From Verrucomicrobiales bacterium (GTDB lineage: Bacteria; Verrucomicrobiota; Verrucomicrobiia; Verrucomicrobiales; DEV007), in assembly GCA_029212615.1 (NCBI GenBank), contig JARGPJ010000002.1:186001-250000 (forward strand): a stretch of DNA of 64,000 nt. The letters are read 5' to 3'. The notes beneath the pieces are model-generated. The model was not told the DNA's origin, made no database searches, and worked only from the letters and a program-made list of their open reading frames with translations. Shown in pieces: positions 1 through 9,346 of the stretch (the first letter of the stretch is position 1; each line of letters begins with the position of its first letter). The position numbers were made by a program, and so were the translations under genes.

Positions 1-566
1 CCGGTTTTGCCCGTCTTCTCTGGCCATACGATTTCCGGGCGCGATCGATCGTTGATGAGTCTTCACTTCGACCGATTACCTTTCAATTGGTTGAGAAAGA
101 GCGAAACGAATCGAGCAACTACGACATCATTTTTGAGGACAAACGACAAATCTTCACGACCACCTCCAAAAAGGATGATGAGGAAGCCCGCACCGCAACG
201 TCCCGTTTTTCGTTCGATTTCGGACAGGATGTTCTTTCCTCCGCGTTCTACCTTCGCAGCCAGGAATTGAAGCAGGGGGAAAAAATCACCATGCTCGTGA
301 CTCCTTTTAACCGGCCTTACGTGGCCAGGCTTCAGGTGATTGGCCGCGAAGAACGAAAGATCAAAGGCCGAAAGTACAAAACGATCAAGCTCGATGCCAC
401 GATCGGAAAAGTGAATGAGGACCTTACCTTGAAACACTACGAGAAGATCAAGAAGACCACCCTCTGGGTTTCAAATGACGAGTATCGAATTCCACTGGAA
501 CTCCAATCACAAATATCCGTTGGTTTCGTCTCCGCCAGGATCAACGACTTGAATTGGCTGGAGTAG
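1..566 (+). CDS. DUF3108 domain protein, 5'-truncated by window edge
   Basis: The frame is open from base 3, so the gene starts before the window; a TTG at 87 is only an internal codon. At least 187 residues are visible. The C-terminal part fits DUF3108, a predicted periplasmic beta-rich domain of unknown function: a stretch asking for high-level output (residues around SAFYLRSQELKQGEKI), then a G-R-E-x-I/K-x-x-G-R-K-Y-K-T-I-K-L strand, and the closing motif W-V-S-N-D-E-Y-R-I-P-L-E-L followed by a G-x-V-x-A-x-L-like end. The family assignment is by motif memory, not search. It is followed by a long palindrome and tRNA-Leu. Confidence 0.7.
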   Translation, partial: GFARLLWPYDFRARSIVDESSLRPITFQLVEKERNESSNYDIIFEDKRQIFTTTSKKDDEEARTATSRFSFDFGQDVLSSAFYLRSQELKQGEKITMLVTPFNRPYVARLQVIGREERKIKGRKYKTIKLDATIGKVNEDLTLKHYEKIKKTTLWVSNDEYRIPLELQSQISVGFVSARINDLNWLE

Positions 567-618
567 GTTTATTTCCTCTCTTGATTTCGTCCTTTTCCGT
601 TTTAGAATCCGGCCCGCA

Positions 619-649
619 CTTGAATTTTCGATCGGATCGAAAATTTAAG
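619..649. repeat. Long near-perfect palindrome upstream of tRNA-Leu
   Basis: Fifteen-base arms (619-633 and 635-649) are complementary around a single central G at 634, with one mismatch (G622 against T646, a possible G-U pair in RNA). The inner eleven bases of each arm (AATTTTCGATC) pair perfectly. It lies 53 bp after the upstream stop codon and 10 bp before the tRNA. It could be a terminator for the DUF3108 gene, although no U-tract follows, or a protein-binding operator. Confidence 0.5.
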
Positions 650-658
650 TCATCACGT

Positions 659-740
659 GCCGGTGTGGCGGAATTGGTAGACGCGCGCGATTCAAAATCG
701 CGTTCCCTCGGGAGTGCGGGTTCGATTCCCGCCGCCGGTA
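659..740 (+). tRNA. tRNA-Leu (anticodon CAA)
   Basis: The cloverleaf was folded by eye. The acceptor arm GCCGGTG pairs with CGCCGGT (with G-U wobbles at 1:72 and 6:67) and has discriminator A. The anticodon stem CGCGA/TCGCG holds loop TTCAAAA, giving anticodon CAA, which reads UUG. The long variable arm (GTTCCCTCGGGAGT) is typical of a class II tRNA, and the T-arm is GCGGGTTCGATTCCCGC. CCA is not encoded; a run of seven T follows directly. A CAA anticodon with a long variable arm makes leucine identity firm. Confidence 0.95.
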
Positions 741-751
741 TTTTTTTAGAA

Positions 752-2434
752 TCAGGCTCGCTGCCGTTTTCTAATATCGATCAGGTCTTTCATGATGTGA
801 TCAAGCTTCCCGCTCCATTCTGATGTGCCAAAGGCATCGTGCAGTGTTTTGTAGAGCACGTAGATCTCCCGATACACTTCCTCGTTCTCAGGGATCGGAT
901 GATACTCGACTTCACGCATCTGACAGCAATTGCTCTGAACTTCCTCAATCGATACGCTCCCGCCGCAAACCGCACCGAAGATAGCTGAACCGAGCGCGCA
1001 GGTCTGGTCGCTCGCCGCGACCTTGAGCGGACGTCCGAGGATATCGGCGTAGAGCTGCATCAAGGTAGCATTTTTCACGGCTAGTCCGCCGGTATTAACC
1101 ACTTCGTCGATAGTCACACCGTATTCCTCCATGCGGTTAATGATCGTAAGGGCACCGAAGGCAGTAGCCTCCATCAAGGCATGATAAATTTCGTGAGCCT
1201 CAGTGTGAAGGGTCTGTCCGAGAATCATCCCGCTCAGCCGGACATCTGTCAGGATTGTCCGGTTGCCATTGTTCCAATCGAGGGCAAGCAGTCCCGTCGC
1301 ACCGGGTTTCGTACCGCTGAGGCGACGTTCCATTTCAATGAATTTCTCGTCCTGAGTCGTTCCGTAGGAGTCAGGAACAAGGTGGTTCACAAACCACAAA
1401 AAGATGTCACCGACCGCGGATTGACCGGCTTCGATGCCGTAGTGGCCAGGCAGGACGGAGCCATCAACCACCCCGCAAACGCCGGGAACGTTGGTGAGTC
1501 CCTCACTGTTCGGAAGCACGGTAACATCGCAAGTACTCGTTCCCAGGATCTTGACAAGAGTCCCCTTCTTCACTCCTGATCCGACTGCTCCTGTGTGCGC
1601 GTCAAAAGCCCCTACCGCAACCGGGATTCCGGCAGGTAACCCGAGCTTTTCAGCCCATTCCTCAGTGAGCTTACCCGCGGGGACATCCGAGGAATGAGCC
1701 TCCTCATAAAGTCGGTCACGCAGTTCAGCGAGATCCGGGTCCAGAGCAGCAAGAAATTCCTTGTCAGGAAGCCCTCCCCATTCTTTCGCATACATCGCCT
1801 TGTGACCGGCCGCACAGACACTGCGTTTTGCCCGTTCGGGGGCTTCATTTCCTGTTAGGACGGCAGGAAGCCAATCACAGTGCTCGATCCATGAATAAGC
1901 CGCCTTGAACACGTCCGGCGCTGTGTTTTTGCATCGGAGAATCTTACTCCACCACCATTCGCTGGAGTAGACGCCTCCACATCTCGCGATGTAGTCAGGA
2001 CGAATCTTCGCGGAAAGTTCGGTGATCTGATTCGCTTCTGCATGGCCGGTATGGTCTTTCCAAAGCCAGACATGCGCATCAAGATTGTCCGCAAACTCAG
2101 GGGTTAACGCGAGCGGCGTCCCTGCTTCGTTGATAGGAATCGGTGTGCTTCCGGTGGTGTCGACCCCGAGTCCAATCACTCCCGCGACGTCAAAGTCGCT
2201 TCGATTTGAAGCTGCCTGCTCCAACGCGCCACGAATGATAGTCACCATCCCGTCGAGGTAGTCCTGAGGGTTCTGCCTCGCGACATTAGGATCGGCGGGA
2301 TCCGTCAAGATCCCGAGAGTTCCCGAGGGGTAGGGAAAGACAACGGAACCCAATTCCTCTCCGGAATCGAGATCCACGAGGAGGGACCGACAGGAGTTCG
2401 TTCCATAGTCCAGACCAATAGCATAGTGGCTCAT
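752..2434 (-). CDS. araB: L-ribulokinase
   Basis: A 560-residue FGGY-family sugar kinase that phosphorylates L-ribulose to L-ribulose 5-phosphate in arabinose catabolism. The N-terminal ATP-binding motif reads Y-A-I-G-L-D-Y-G-T-N-S-C-R, typical of AraB. The FGGY substrate and phosphate loops appear as VAVGAFDAHTGAVGSG and KILGTSTCDV, and the C-terminal signature as NTGGLAVKNATLMQLYADIL. I chose the ATG at 2434 because the upstream extension to 2587 is not family-like and covers the divergent promoter region. araA and araD are not adjacent, and no regulator is visible, so this is an orphan araB. It is divergent from yceD. Confidence 0.93.
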   Translation of the reverse strand: MSHYAIGLDYGTNSCRSLLVDLDSGEELGSVVFPYPSGTLGILTDPADPNVARQNPQDYLDGMVTIIRGALEQAASNRSDFDVAGVIGLGVDTTGSTPIPINEAGTPLALTPEFADNLDAHVWLWKDHTGHAEANQITELSAKIRPDYIARCGGVYSSEWWWSKILRCKNTAPDVFKAAYSWIEHCDWLPAVLTGNEAPERAKRSVCAAGHKAMYAKEWGGLPDKEFLAALDPDLAELRDRLYEEAHSSDVPAGKLTEEWAEKLGLPAGIPVAVGAFDAHTGAVGSGVKKGTLVKILGTSTCDVTVLPNSEGLTNVPGVCGVVDGSVLPGHYGIEAGQSAVGDIFLWFVNHLVPDSYGTTQDEKFIEMERRLSGTKPGATGLLALDWNNGNRTILTDVRLSGMILGQTLHTEAHEIYHALMEATAFGALTIINRMEEYGVTIDEVVNTGGLAVKNATLMQLYADILGRPLKVAASDQTCALGSAIFGAVCGGSVSIEEVQSNCCQMREVEYHPIPENEEVYREIYVLYKTLHDAFGTSEWSGKLDHIMKDLIDIRKRQRA

Positions 2435-2564
2435 GCGCATGGGTATAGGCGATTTCATATCGGCAGGCAACAATCGAATCCTTCGAAAATGCGTACGATT
2501 TTTCATGTGAGATGACGGAGAGATGTTGCACCCCGGCATGGATTCGACGTTGCTTCGAGTGACC

Positions 2565-3029
2565 ATGGAAATCTTCATTAACGACATCCCCGAAGAGGGC
2601 CTTCATGAAACCGGGCAGTTTGCCGCCGCGATTTTCGATCTCGACCCAAAGGACAGCATTCGCGTGTTGGGCCCGGTAAGCTATGATGTCCACATCCATG
2701 CCTTCGAGGAGATCATCGCCTTTTACGGTCAACTTAGAGGAGCTTTTCAGCTGCAATGCGGCACGTGCCTTGAATATGTCGACTATGATGCCGATTTCTC
2801 AGACTGGCATTCAGACCTCGATATTGAAGAGAAACAGCGCTCCTTTGTTCTAGAAGAAGTGCTCCGGGAAGACTTCATCCTGAATCTGCCTGAACACCTT
2901 CGTTGTGACGAAATTCATGAAGACAGAACCTGCCCCAAGGCGGCACTCGTCGAGGAAGTTACCGAATCGCAGGATGAGGAAGAACCGGGCGGCAATCCTG
3001 ACGCATGGAAGGCGCTTGACGACCTGTAA
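2565..3029 (+). CDS. yceD: YceD/DUF177 family protein (23S rRNA accumulation)
   Basis: A 154-residue protein of the DUF177/YceD family, linked in other bacteria to large-subunit rRNA accumulation. It has the family layout: an N-terminal I-x-I-N-D-I-P-E-E-G start, a central C-G-T-C-L-E zinc-ribbon-like pair, the acidic stretch that follows, and distal cysteines (LRCDE and RTCPK). The start at 2565 gives the conserved MEIFI N-terminus; an in-frame start at 2523 would add 14 unlike residues. The family is usually followed by rpmF (ribosomal protein L32), but here only 47 bp separate it from the convergent fbpC, so rpmF is elsewhere. Confidence 0.85.
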   Translation: MEIFINDIPEEGLHETGQFAAAIFDLDPKDSIRVLGPVSYDVHIHAFEEIIAFYGQLRGAFQLQCGTCLEYVDYDADFSDWHSDLDIEEKQRSFVLEEVLREDFILNLPEHLRCDEIHEDRTCPKAALVEEVTESQDEEEPGGNPDAWKALDDL

Positions 3030-3076
3030 ATAAACGATTAAACGGGGTTTTATATTCTTTCAGCCCCTCTTGGTTC

Positions 3077-4093
3077 TCAGCTTTTCCATGAGACTTGAGC
3101 TGGACTCCCGCGCCAGGCGACACGCCCGCGTTCACCGGGCTGAATGCGCCCGCCCTCCTTCAGGAAACAAAGCCATGAATCCTCGGCATGGCTATCGGGA
3201 GTCACTCTGACTTCCCAGATGGGGCCCATCGAGCGGACGGAAGTGACCGTGACCATGTCGCCTTCTTCCGCCAGGTCACAGGGAATCCAGCGGGCGTCCT
3301 CCGGCCTCCTCCAGCGAATGTTGCCGCTTTCCCGGTCACGCACTCCATTTGCAGGCCCGAAGCGTTCCGCGCAATACTGGTCGACAGGTTCGAGATAAAC
3401 CTCTGATGGAGATCCTGTCTGAAGAATGTTCCCGCGATCCATGATCGCGACACGTGAAGCGATCGCCAGGGCATCCTCAGGATCATGCGTGACCATGAGC
3501 GCGGTTTGGCCGAGGCGCGAAAGAATCGAATGAATCTCTTCCCTTAACTTCCGTCGAAGTGCCGGATCGAGATGGCTGAAGGGTTCGTCGAGGAGCAGTA
3601 ATTTCGGAGACGGGGCAAGGGCCCGGGCTAGGGCGAGGCGCTGTCGCTCCCCACCTGAGAGCTCGTGTGGAAATCGCTTTTCCTTGCCGCTGAGATCTAC
3701 AAGCTCCAGACATTCCACGACGCGTGCCGCCTTCTCACTTTGCGAGCAATGCCGTAGTCCGTAGGAGACATTTCGAAAAGCGTTGAGATGAGGAAAAAGA
3801 GCTCCGTCTTGAAACACGAGGCCGAGCTGCCGCTTTTCAGGAGGCACTTCCTTTCGCTGATTCTCTGCGTCTGCAACCACATTTCCGTCAATCAGGACCC
3901 GCCCCCCGTCTGGAGATTCGAGTCCGGCGGCAAGCCGGAGCAGCGTTGTCTTGCCGCTTCCGCTTTCGCCGATTAAAGCGAGGACTTGGCCGTGAGCGAT
4001 GCTGAGAGACACCTGCCCGACAGCTGGCGCAGACTGAGCACGATATTGTCTCGTGACGTCTTCGAAGGATAGAATGGGATCCTGATCACTCAT
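3077..4093 (-). CDS. fbpC: Fe(III) ABC transporter ATP-binding protein
   Basis: A 338-residue cytoplasmic ATPase that powers ferric-iron import with FbpB and FbpA. Walker A is GESGSGKTT (residues 42-50), the ABC signature LSGGERQRLALARAL, Walker B LLLLDEPFSHLD and the H-loop MVTHDPEDA. A C-terminal TOBE-like regulatory region follows (about residues 245-335). The start ATG overlaps the fbpB stop by 4 bp, so the two are translationally coupled. It is last in the fbpABC operon. Spermidine or thiosulfate importers share this architecture; the partner binding protein decides for iron. Confidence 0.9.
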   Translation of the reverse strand: MSDQDPILSFEDVTRQYRAQSAPAVGQVSLSIAHGQVLALIGESGSGKTTLLRLAAGLESPDGGRVLIDGNVVADAENQRKEVPPEKRQLGLVFQDGALFPHLNAFRNVSYGLRHCSQSEKAARVVECLELVDLSGKEKRFPHELSGGERQRLALARALAPSPKLLLLDEPFSHLDPALRRKLREEIHSILSRLGQTALMVTHDPEDALAIASRVAIMDRGNILQTGSPSEVYLEPVDQYCAERFGPANGVRDRESGNIRWRRPEDARWIPCDLAEEGDMVTVTSVRSMGPIWEVRVTPDSHAEDSWLCFLKEGGRIQPGERGRVAWRGSPAQVSWKS

Positions 4094-5760
4094 GGGTTAG
4101 CACTGGGAGAGAGCCAGCGGTTCATGATAATTAAACCTGCCGCGCCTGCTGCCACTATCATCAGCGAGGGCACCGCGCAAGCCTGGAGGCGGGCCTCACT
4201 CGCGAGACTGAACGAAATCGTCGCCAGCGTCTCAAAATTCGCGGGGCGCAAAATCAAGGTGAGCGGGAGTTCTTTCAGGATATCAACAAAGAGCAACATC
4301 CCTGCTGCGATGAGTGGCCCGCGGAGCAACGGAAGCTCGATCCGCATGAAGGTTGCCATCGGTGCCTTACCGAGAAGACGTGAGGCTTCGGAGAGTGAAG
4401 AGCCGAGCCGGTCCATCGCGGCATGGCTTAACTGAAGAGGAATCGCGAAAAAGCGGACGAGGTAGGCAAATCCAATCACGAACAGAGTCCCGCTGAAGAG
4501 TGGAAGGAAGGAATTACCGAGCCGGTCAAGCGCACCGAATACAACGAGAACACCAACCGCTATCACTGCGCCCGGCGTTGCGTAACCGAGACCGGAAAGA
4601 CGTGACAATCCGCGACGCAGCGGAGTCTCCCGAAGCCTGACCGCAAAAGAGAAGATCGCGGCAAGGAGGGTGACAATCACTGCCGTTCCCAGGGCCAGAG
4701 CGAGTCCGCGTAGCAACGATTCTCCAAAAGGGATCGAGACGCCTCTTTCAGAAGTGAGATTCAGCCAGGCCCATTGCGTCAGCCTTGCAACGGGATAGAG
4801 AAAGCCGAGCGCCAGTGGAAAAAGACAGACCAGAAAGGCCGGGACAGCCTTCCCCCTGCCGAGGCGAACTCTCGCCAGCGGCACCGTGGGAGCGCCGGCT
4901 TCGACATAGCGGGCGCGTCCTCTCAATAATTTTTCAAGGATGAGCAGCATCGCGACACCGAGCATGACAATACTGGCAAGACGAAGCGCGGAAACCTTAT
5001 CTCCCATCCCGAACCAGGTTCGAAAGATTCCCTCTGTCAGGGTCGGGACTCCGAAAAAATGAACCGCGCCGTAGTCGTTGATTACCTCCATGATCACGAG
5101 CGCGGCACCGGCGACAATGGCGGGGCGACCCAGGGGGATGGCGACTTTGAAAAAGATCCGCCCCGGCGAGTCCCCGAGGCAGCGTGCTGCTTCAATCAGG
5201 GTCCTCCCCTGCTGTGAAAAAGCAGAGCGGGAGGCGAGATACACATACGGGAAAAGAACGGCTCCCATCATGACAATGAGAAGGCCATAGCGAATCACCA
5301 GTTCAGCGGTGATGAAAGCGTCGACGCTGATCTCAGTTCTCACCCAGATGAGAAACGGGATCGCTGCCTCAGGCCCCTGATAATACACAAAAGCGGCGAC
5401 ATAAGTGGGCAAGGCCAGTGGAAGAATCAAAGCCCAACTGAAGAATGCCCGTCCCGGAAATTCGTAAACAGTTACCAGCCACGCAGGAGCAATGCCCAAC
5501 AGCAATACCACCAGCGTCACCGAAACGACAAGGACAGCAGTGTTGAGAAGATAGCCAGGGAGAACCGTCTCAACGAGATGCGTCCATTCCGGGCCCGAAT
5601 CGGTGAGGTGCAGTAAAACGCCGACAATGGGCAGACAGATCAAGGCCGAGAGAAAAACGACCCCGGCCCCCCAGGGGCTGATTCGGATAAGTTGCTTCAA
5701 ACGAGGACGGCTGGCAGCCTCGTGGCGGTCTATCCCCTCACCGGAAAGCGCGTCATCCAT
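4090..5760 (-). CDS. fbpB: Fe(III) ABC transporter permease, two fused domains
   Basis: A 556-residue inner-membrane permease with two homologous halves of about six membrane segments each. EAA-type loops that contact the ATPase read LIEAARCLGDSPGRIFFKVAIPL in the first half (its conserved EAA...G core is spread over about 20 residues) and SEASRLLGKAPMATFMRIEL in the second half. Fusion of both permease modules is normal for the FbpB/SfuB type. It lies 18 bp after fbpA and overlaps fbpC by 4 bp. The start ATG at 5760 gives a short cytoplasmic N-terminus before the first membrane helix near residue 30. Confidence 0.9.
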   Translation of the reverse strand: MDDALSGEGIDRHEAASRPRLKQLIRISPWGAGVVFLSALICLPIVGVLLHLTDSGPEWTHLVETVLPGYLLNTAVLVVSVTLVVLLLGIAPAWLVTVYEFPGRAFFSWALILPLALPTYVAAFVYYQGPEAAIPFLIWVRTEISVDAFITAELVIRYGLLIVMMGAVLFPYVYLASRSAFSQQGRTLIEAARCLGDSPGRIFFKVAIPLGRPAIVAGAALVIMEVINDYGAVHFFGVPTLTEGIFRTWFGMGDKVSALRLASIVMLGVAMLLILEKLLRGRARYVEAGAPTVPLARVRLGRGKAVPAFLVCLFPLALGFLYPVARLTQWAWLNLTSERGVSIPFGESLLRGLALALGTAVIVTLLAAIFSFAVRLRETPLRRGLSRLSGLGYATPGAVIAVGVLVVFGALDRLGNSFLPLFSGTLFVIGFAYLVRFFAIPLQLSHAAMDRLGSSLSEASRLLGKAPMATFMRIELPLLRGPLIAAGMLLFVDILKELPLTLILRPANFETLATISFSLASEARLQACAVPSLMIVAAGAAGLIIMNRWLSPSANP

Positions 5761-5778
5761 GACCTTGTGTGTCGCCTG

Positions 5779-6798
5779 TCACTCCCAACCGGCACGGTTG
5801 AAGGTGCGAACCGCTTCCGCATTGAACTCCCCCATCGTCGAGAGAGGCACATCGTCCGCTTTGAATTTGCCCCAGCGCTTCTGGACATCAGATAGACTAG
5901 CCGCAGGATTCACCGGGAATTCGAAGGTGTTTTCGGGGTACATTGCCTGAACCTTCTCGGAAAGGAGGAACTCAATGACCTCTTCGGCAAGTTCAGCCTT
6001 CGCGGTTCCTTTGACGACTCCGATTCCGCTGATATTGACATGAGCACCGCGGCCCTCCTGATTAGGGAAAAAAATCTTTACCGCAGCAGCAGCCTCGCGG
6101 TCTTTAGCTTCCTCCGAAGTTTCGAGCAGCCCGAGGTAGTATGTGTTGGCAAGGGCAACATCGGCGAGCCCCGCGGCTACTGCGCGAATCTGATCCCGGT
6201 CACTTCCCTGAGGCGGACGTGCCATATTTTTGCGGACACCGGCAGCCCACTCAGTGGCCTTTTCAACTCCGATTTCAGAAATCAAGGTCGCGAGGAGAGA
6301 AATGTTGTAGGCGTTCGATGAGGAGCGGACAACAATGCGACCGCGCCATTTTGGATCAGCGAGGTCTTCGTAAGTCGAAAGCTCAGCGGGATCAACCCGG
6401 TCGGGCGAATAGACAATGACACGAGCCCGTTGTGTTACCGCGACCCAGTGATTCTCAGGATCCTTTAAGGTCGCCGGCACGGCCGAAGTGACCGCTTCAG
6501 AAGTAATAGGCTGGAGGAGACCGGCTTTGTGGGCACGGTCAAGTCCGGCACCATCAGCAGTCATGAAAAGATCGGCAGGGGTATTCTCCCCTTCTTCCTG
6601 CAGCCGGGTGATCAGTTCGTCAGCGGAAGCTTTGACGACGTTCACTTTTATTCCTGTCTCCTCCTGCAGTTTAGCAACGATGATTTCGTCAAACGCATAG
6701 TGGCGCTGAGTATACAGAGTGACTTCTTTGGCTTCGGAAAAGGCCTGACTGGTGAAACCCAGAACGAGACCGACGGTAAGAACGAGGGATTTAATCAT
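5779..6798 (-). CDS. fbpA: Fe(III)-binding periplasmic protein
   Basis: A 339-residue class F extracytoplasmic binding protein. It begins with a signal peptide (KSLVLTVGLVLGFTSQAFS, cut near residue 20) followed by the mature EVTLYTQRHY strand typical of FbpA/FutA. The iron-ligand tyrosine pair appears as NTYYLGLL. I chose the start at 6798 because it places the signal peptide at the N-terminus; the longer frame to 6909 adds unrelated residues. It is first in fbpABC. The 160 bp upstream, shared with glnS, contain short inverted repeats (GAGA-N5-TCTC at 6808-6820), but I cannot see a convincing Fur box. Confidence 0.9.
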   Translation of the reverse strand: MIKSLVLTVGLVLGFTSQAFSEAKEVTLYTQRHYAFDEIIVAKLQEETGIKVNVVKASADELITRLQEEGENTPADLFMTADGAGLDRAHKAGLLQPITSEAVTSAVPATLKDPENHWVAVTQRARVIVYSPDRVDPAELSTYEDLADPKWRGRIVVRSSSNAYNISLLATLISEIGVEKATEWAAGVRKNMARPPQGSDRDQIRAVAAGLADVALANTYYLGLLETSEEAKDREAAAAVKIFFPNQEGRGAHVNISGIGVVKGTAKAELAEEVIEFLLSEKVQAMYPENTFEFPVNPAASLSDVQKRWGKFKADDVPLSTMGEFNAEAVRTFNRAGWE

Positions 6799-6957
6799 GA
6801 TTTTATTGAGACTGAATCTCGATAGCGAGTAGCTTGCTGCATGTTTACGTGCAATCAACCCTGAAAAGACGCCAAAAAGATGCCTTGAGCTCAATTCCAG
6901 TGTCCTCATGCGTTGCGTGCATGGGAAAACCGGCTAATTTCCCCGCCCTAGCCCTCT

Positions 6958-8637
6958 ATGAGTATCCCCCGTCCGCCATCCAAAGACTTTATCCGTGAGA
7001 TCATCGATGAGGATCTTTCCTCAGGTAAGCATGATGGCACCGTCACGCGTTTTCCACCCGAGCCAAACGGTTACCTGCATCTCGGTCACGCCAAATCGAT
7101 CTGTCTGAATTTTGGGATCGCTCAGGAGTACGAAGGGCGCTGTCACCTCCGCTTTGATGATACGAACCCCGCCAAGGAGGACACTGAATACGTCGAATCC
7201 ATTAAAGAAGACATTAAGTGGCTTGGCTTTGATTGGGGCGACCACCTCTATTTTGCTTCCGATTACTTTGAAAAGTTATATGAATGGGCTGTCCATTTAA
7301 TTGAAAACGGGAACGCCTATGTAGATGATCAGAACGCTGAGGAAATGCGGGCTGGTCGCGGGGATCTTCAGAATCCGGGAACGGAGAGCCCCTTCCGCAA
7401 CCGCTCTGTGGAGGAGAACCTCGATCTGTTCAGCCGCATGCGCGAAGGCGAATTTAAGGATGGTGAGAAGGTCCTGCGGGCCAGGATCGACATGGTTCAC
7501 CCCAACCTCAATATGCGGGACCCGGTGATCTACCGGATTGTGCACACGCCACATCACCGGACTGGAGATGCCTGGTGTATCTACCCGATGTATGATTTCA
7601 CTCACGGACAGAGCGATGCTCTTGAGTATGTCACCCATTCTCTCTGTACGCTGGAATTCGAAAATCACCGCCCGCTCTATGAATGGTTTCTTGATCATTT
7701 GCCGGTTCCGTCACGCCCTCGTCAAATTGAGTTCGCACGCCTCAATTTGAACTACACGGTGATGAGTAAACGTAAGCTCCTTCAGCTTGTTGAGGAGAAC
7801 TACGTCAGCGGATGGAACGATCCGAGGATGCCGACAATCTCCGGAATTCGAAGAAGGGGCTATCCGGCAGAGGCGATTCGCAATTTCTGTAAGACCATTG
7901 GCATCACGAAATTTAAAGGAACGAATGATATCACCCTTCTCGAGAGCTCTGTCAGGGAAATCCTGAACCGGGATGCATCCCGGTTCATGGCCGTGCTGAA
8001 GCCACTCAAAGTTGTGATCACCAATTACCCCGAAGATCAGGTCGAAGAGTTTGAGGCCGTCATCAACCCGGAAAACCCTGAGTTAGGTACCCGCAAGGTC
8101 CCCTTTTCCCGTGAACTTTACATAGAGCAGGACGACTTCATGGAGGACGCCCCGAAGAAATTCTTCCGCCTCACAGTAGGTAAGGAGGTCCGCCTTCGTT
8201 GCGCCTACTGGATTCGTTGCGAAGAAGTCATCAAAGATGCAGAGGGCAATATCACGGAGCTGCGATGCACCTACGATCCCGAAACACGTGGAGGCGAGAA
8301 TCCATCGGACGGGCGCAAGGTTAAAGCGACGATTCACTGGGTGAGTGCGGCTCATGCACTGAATACAGAAGTCCGTCTCTATGACCGGCTCTTCAGCGAG
8401 GAAGCTCCTGATGCCGGTGAAAGCAACTTCCTTGACTGCCTGAATCCTGATTCTCTGGAAGTCATCACTGACGCTAAGCTTGAGCCGAATCTGGCCCGAG
8501 TTCCGAAAGGTGAGACAGTCCAGTTTGAGCGCCTCGGGTATTTCTGTGTTGATTCGGAAAGCTCCGGAGACCTGCCTGTTTTCAACCGAACCGTTGGATT
8601 GCGGGATTCCTGGGCCAAGGCAAAAGGTAAAGGCTGA
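6958..8637 (+). CDS. glnS: Glutaminyl-tRNA synthetase
   Basis: A 559-residue class Ic aminoacyl-tRNA synthetase that charges tRNA-Gln directly. The HIGH-type motif is [10 protein letters not shown] (H41-L-G-H44), preceded by the GlnRS-typical FPPEPNG. The KMSKS-type motif is VMSKRK near residue 268. The C-terminal beta-barrel anticodon domain ends with the family-like [15 protein letters not shown]. No Shine-Dalgarno sequence precedes the ATG. A separate gltX lies 11 kb downstream. Having a GlnRS implies that at least part of Gln-tRNA formation avoids the GatCAB route. Confidence 0.95.
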   Translation: MSIPRPPSKDFIREIIDEDLSSGKHDGTVTRFPPEPNGYLHLGHAKSICLNFGIAQEYEGRCHLRFDDTNPAKEDTEYVESIKEDIKWLGFDWGDHLYFASDYFEKLYEWAVHLIENGNAYVDDQNAEEMRAGRGDLQNPGTESPFRNRSVEENLDLFSRMREGEFKDGEKVLRARIDMVHPNLNMRDPVIYRIVHTPHHRTGDAWCIYPMYDFTHGQSDALEYVTHSLCTLEFENHRPLYEWFLDHLPVPSRPRQIEFARLNLNYTVMSKRKLLQLVEENYVSGWNDPRMPTISGIRRRGYPAEAIRNFCKTIGITKFKGTNDITLLESSVREILNRDASRFMAVLKPLKVVITNYPEDQVEEFEAVINPENPELGTRKVPFSRELYIEQDDFMEDAPKKFFRLTVGKEVRLRCAYWIRCEEVIKDAEGNITELRCTYDPETRGGENPSDGRKVKATIHWVSAAHALNTEVRLYDRLFSEEAPDAGESNFLDCLNPDSLEVITDAKLEPNLARVPKGETVQFERLGYFCVDSESSGDLPVFNRTVGLRDSWAKAKGKG

Positions 8638-8720
8638 GTGACCGAAAATCGCAGGATCGGCGTCGCCATTGCGGCACGCGGCACGCTTGCGTAGAGCGCT
8701 GATATTCGTGAGATTAGCTC

Positions 8721-9326
8721 ATGATTTCAAGACTCTCTTTACTCTTTCTTGCCTGCCTTCTCCCCGCCTGCGCGAAACAGGAGGCTGTGGAGACAATTGA
8801 ATCAAAGGCCCTCCTGAACCAGAACGATTTAACGGGTTGGAAAACTCCGGAAAACCCGGAGTCGTGGGTCGTTGAAGAGGGCGTTCTCAAGGTTCGAAAC
8901 AACGAGGCGCAGAAAGGTGAAATTCTTTGGACTGAAGCCGGGTTTGAAGACTTCATTCTTGATCTGGAATTCAAGTTCGTGAGCGGCACGGTCGACTCGG
9001 GTGTTCACTTGAGAAACGACGATCAGATTCAAATAGGCATCTCCGGTTCACTCAAGCGTGACATGACCGGATCACCTTATATTTCTTCAAAGAAGGGCTA
9101 CCCGGTCGAAGCGGAGGGAGTTGCCAATCTGCTCAAGCCGGATGACTGGAATAAAATGAAAATTGAGGCGCGTGGCATGGACTACATCGTTCATCTCAAC
9201 GGAGCTCAAGTCATGACCTACACCTCCGATACCGGCCTTGAGAAAGGACCCGTGGGACTTCAACTCCATGCAAAGCGGGAGATGGGAATTGATTTTCGCA
9301 ATATACGCTTAGCCGAACTGGATTGA
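8721..9326 (+). CDS. DUF1080 (3-keto-disaccharide hydrolase-like) lipoprotein
   Basis: A 201-residue exported protein. The N-terminus is a lipoprotein signal with lipobox LLPAC (Cys17), so it is likely membrane-anchored. The rest is one DUF1080 domain, a concanavalin-like beta-sandwich now often called 3-keto-disaccharide hydrolase, expanded in Verrucomicrobiota and Planctomycetota. Visible features are the D-L-T-G-W-K opening, the W-V-V-E-E-G-V-L strand, D-S-G-V-H-L-R, and the closing F-R-N-I-R-L. The exact substrate cannot be read from sequence. It is followed closely by the truncated haemoglobin gene on the same strand. Confidence 0.82.
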   Translation: MISRLSLLFLACLLPACAKQEAVETIESKALLNQNDLTGWKTPENPESWVVEEGVLKVRNNEAQKGEILWTEAGFEDFILDLEFKFVSGTVDSGVHLRNDDQIQIGISGSLKRDMTGSPYISSKKGYPVEAEGVANLLKPDDWNKMKIEARGMDYIVHLNGAQVMTYTSDTGLEKGPVGLQLHAKREMGIDFRNIRLAELD

Positions 9327-9346
9327 TTCCTGTACATTGTCTACCA

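Noticed and set aside
659-740. tRNA-Leu as phage or element attachment site
   Set aside because: No integrase gene, no repeat of the tRNA 3' end nearby.
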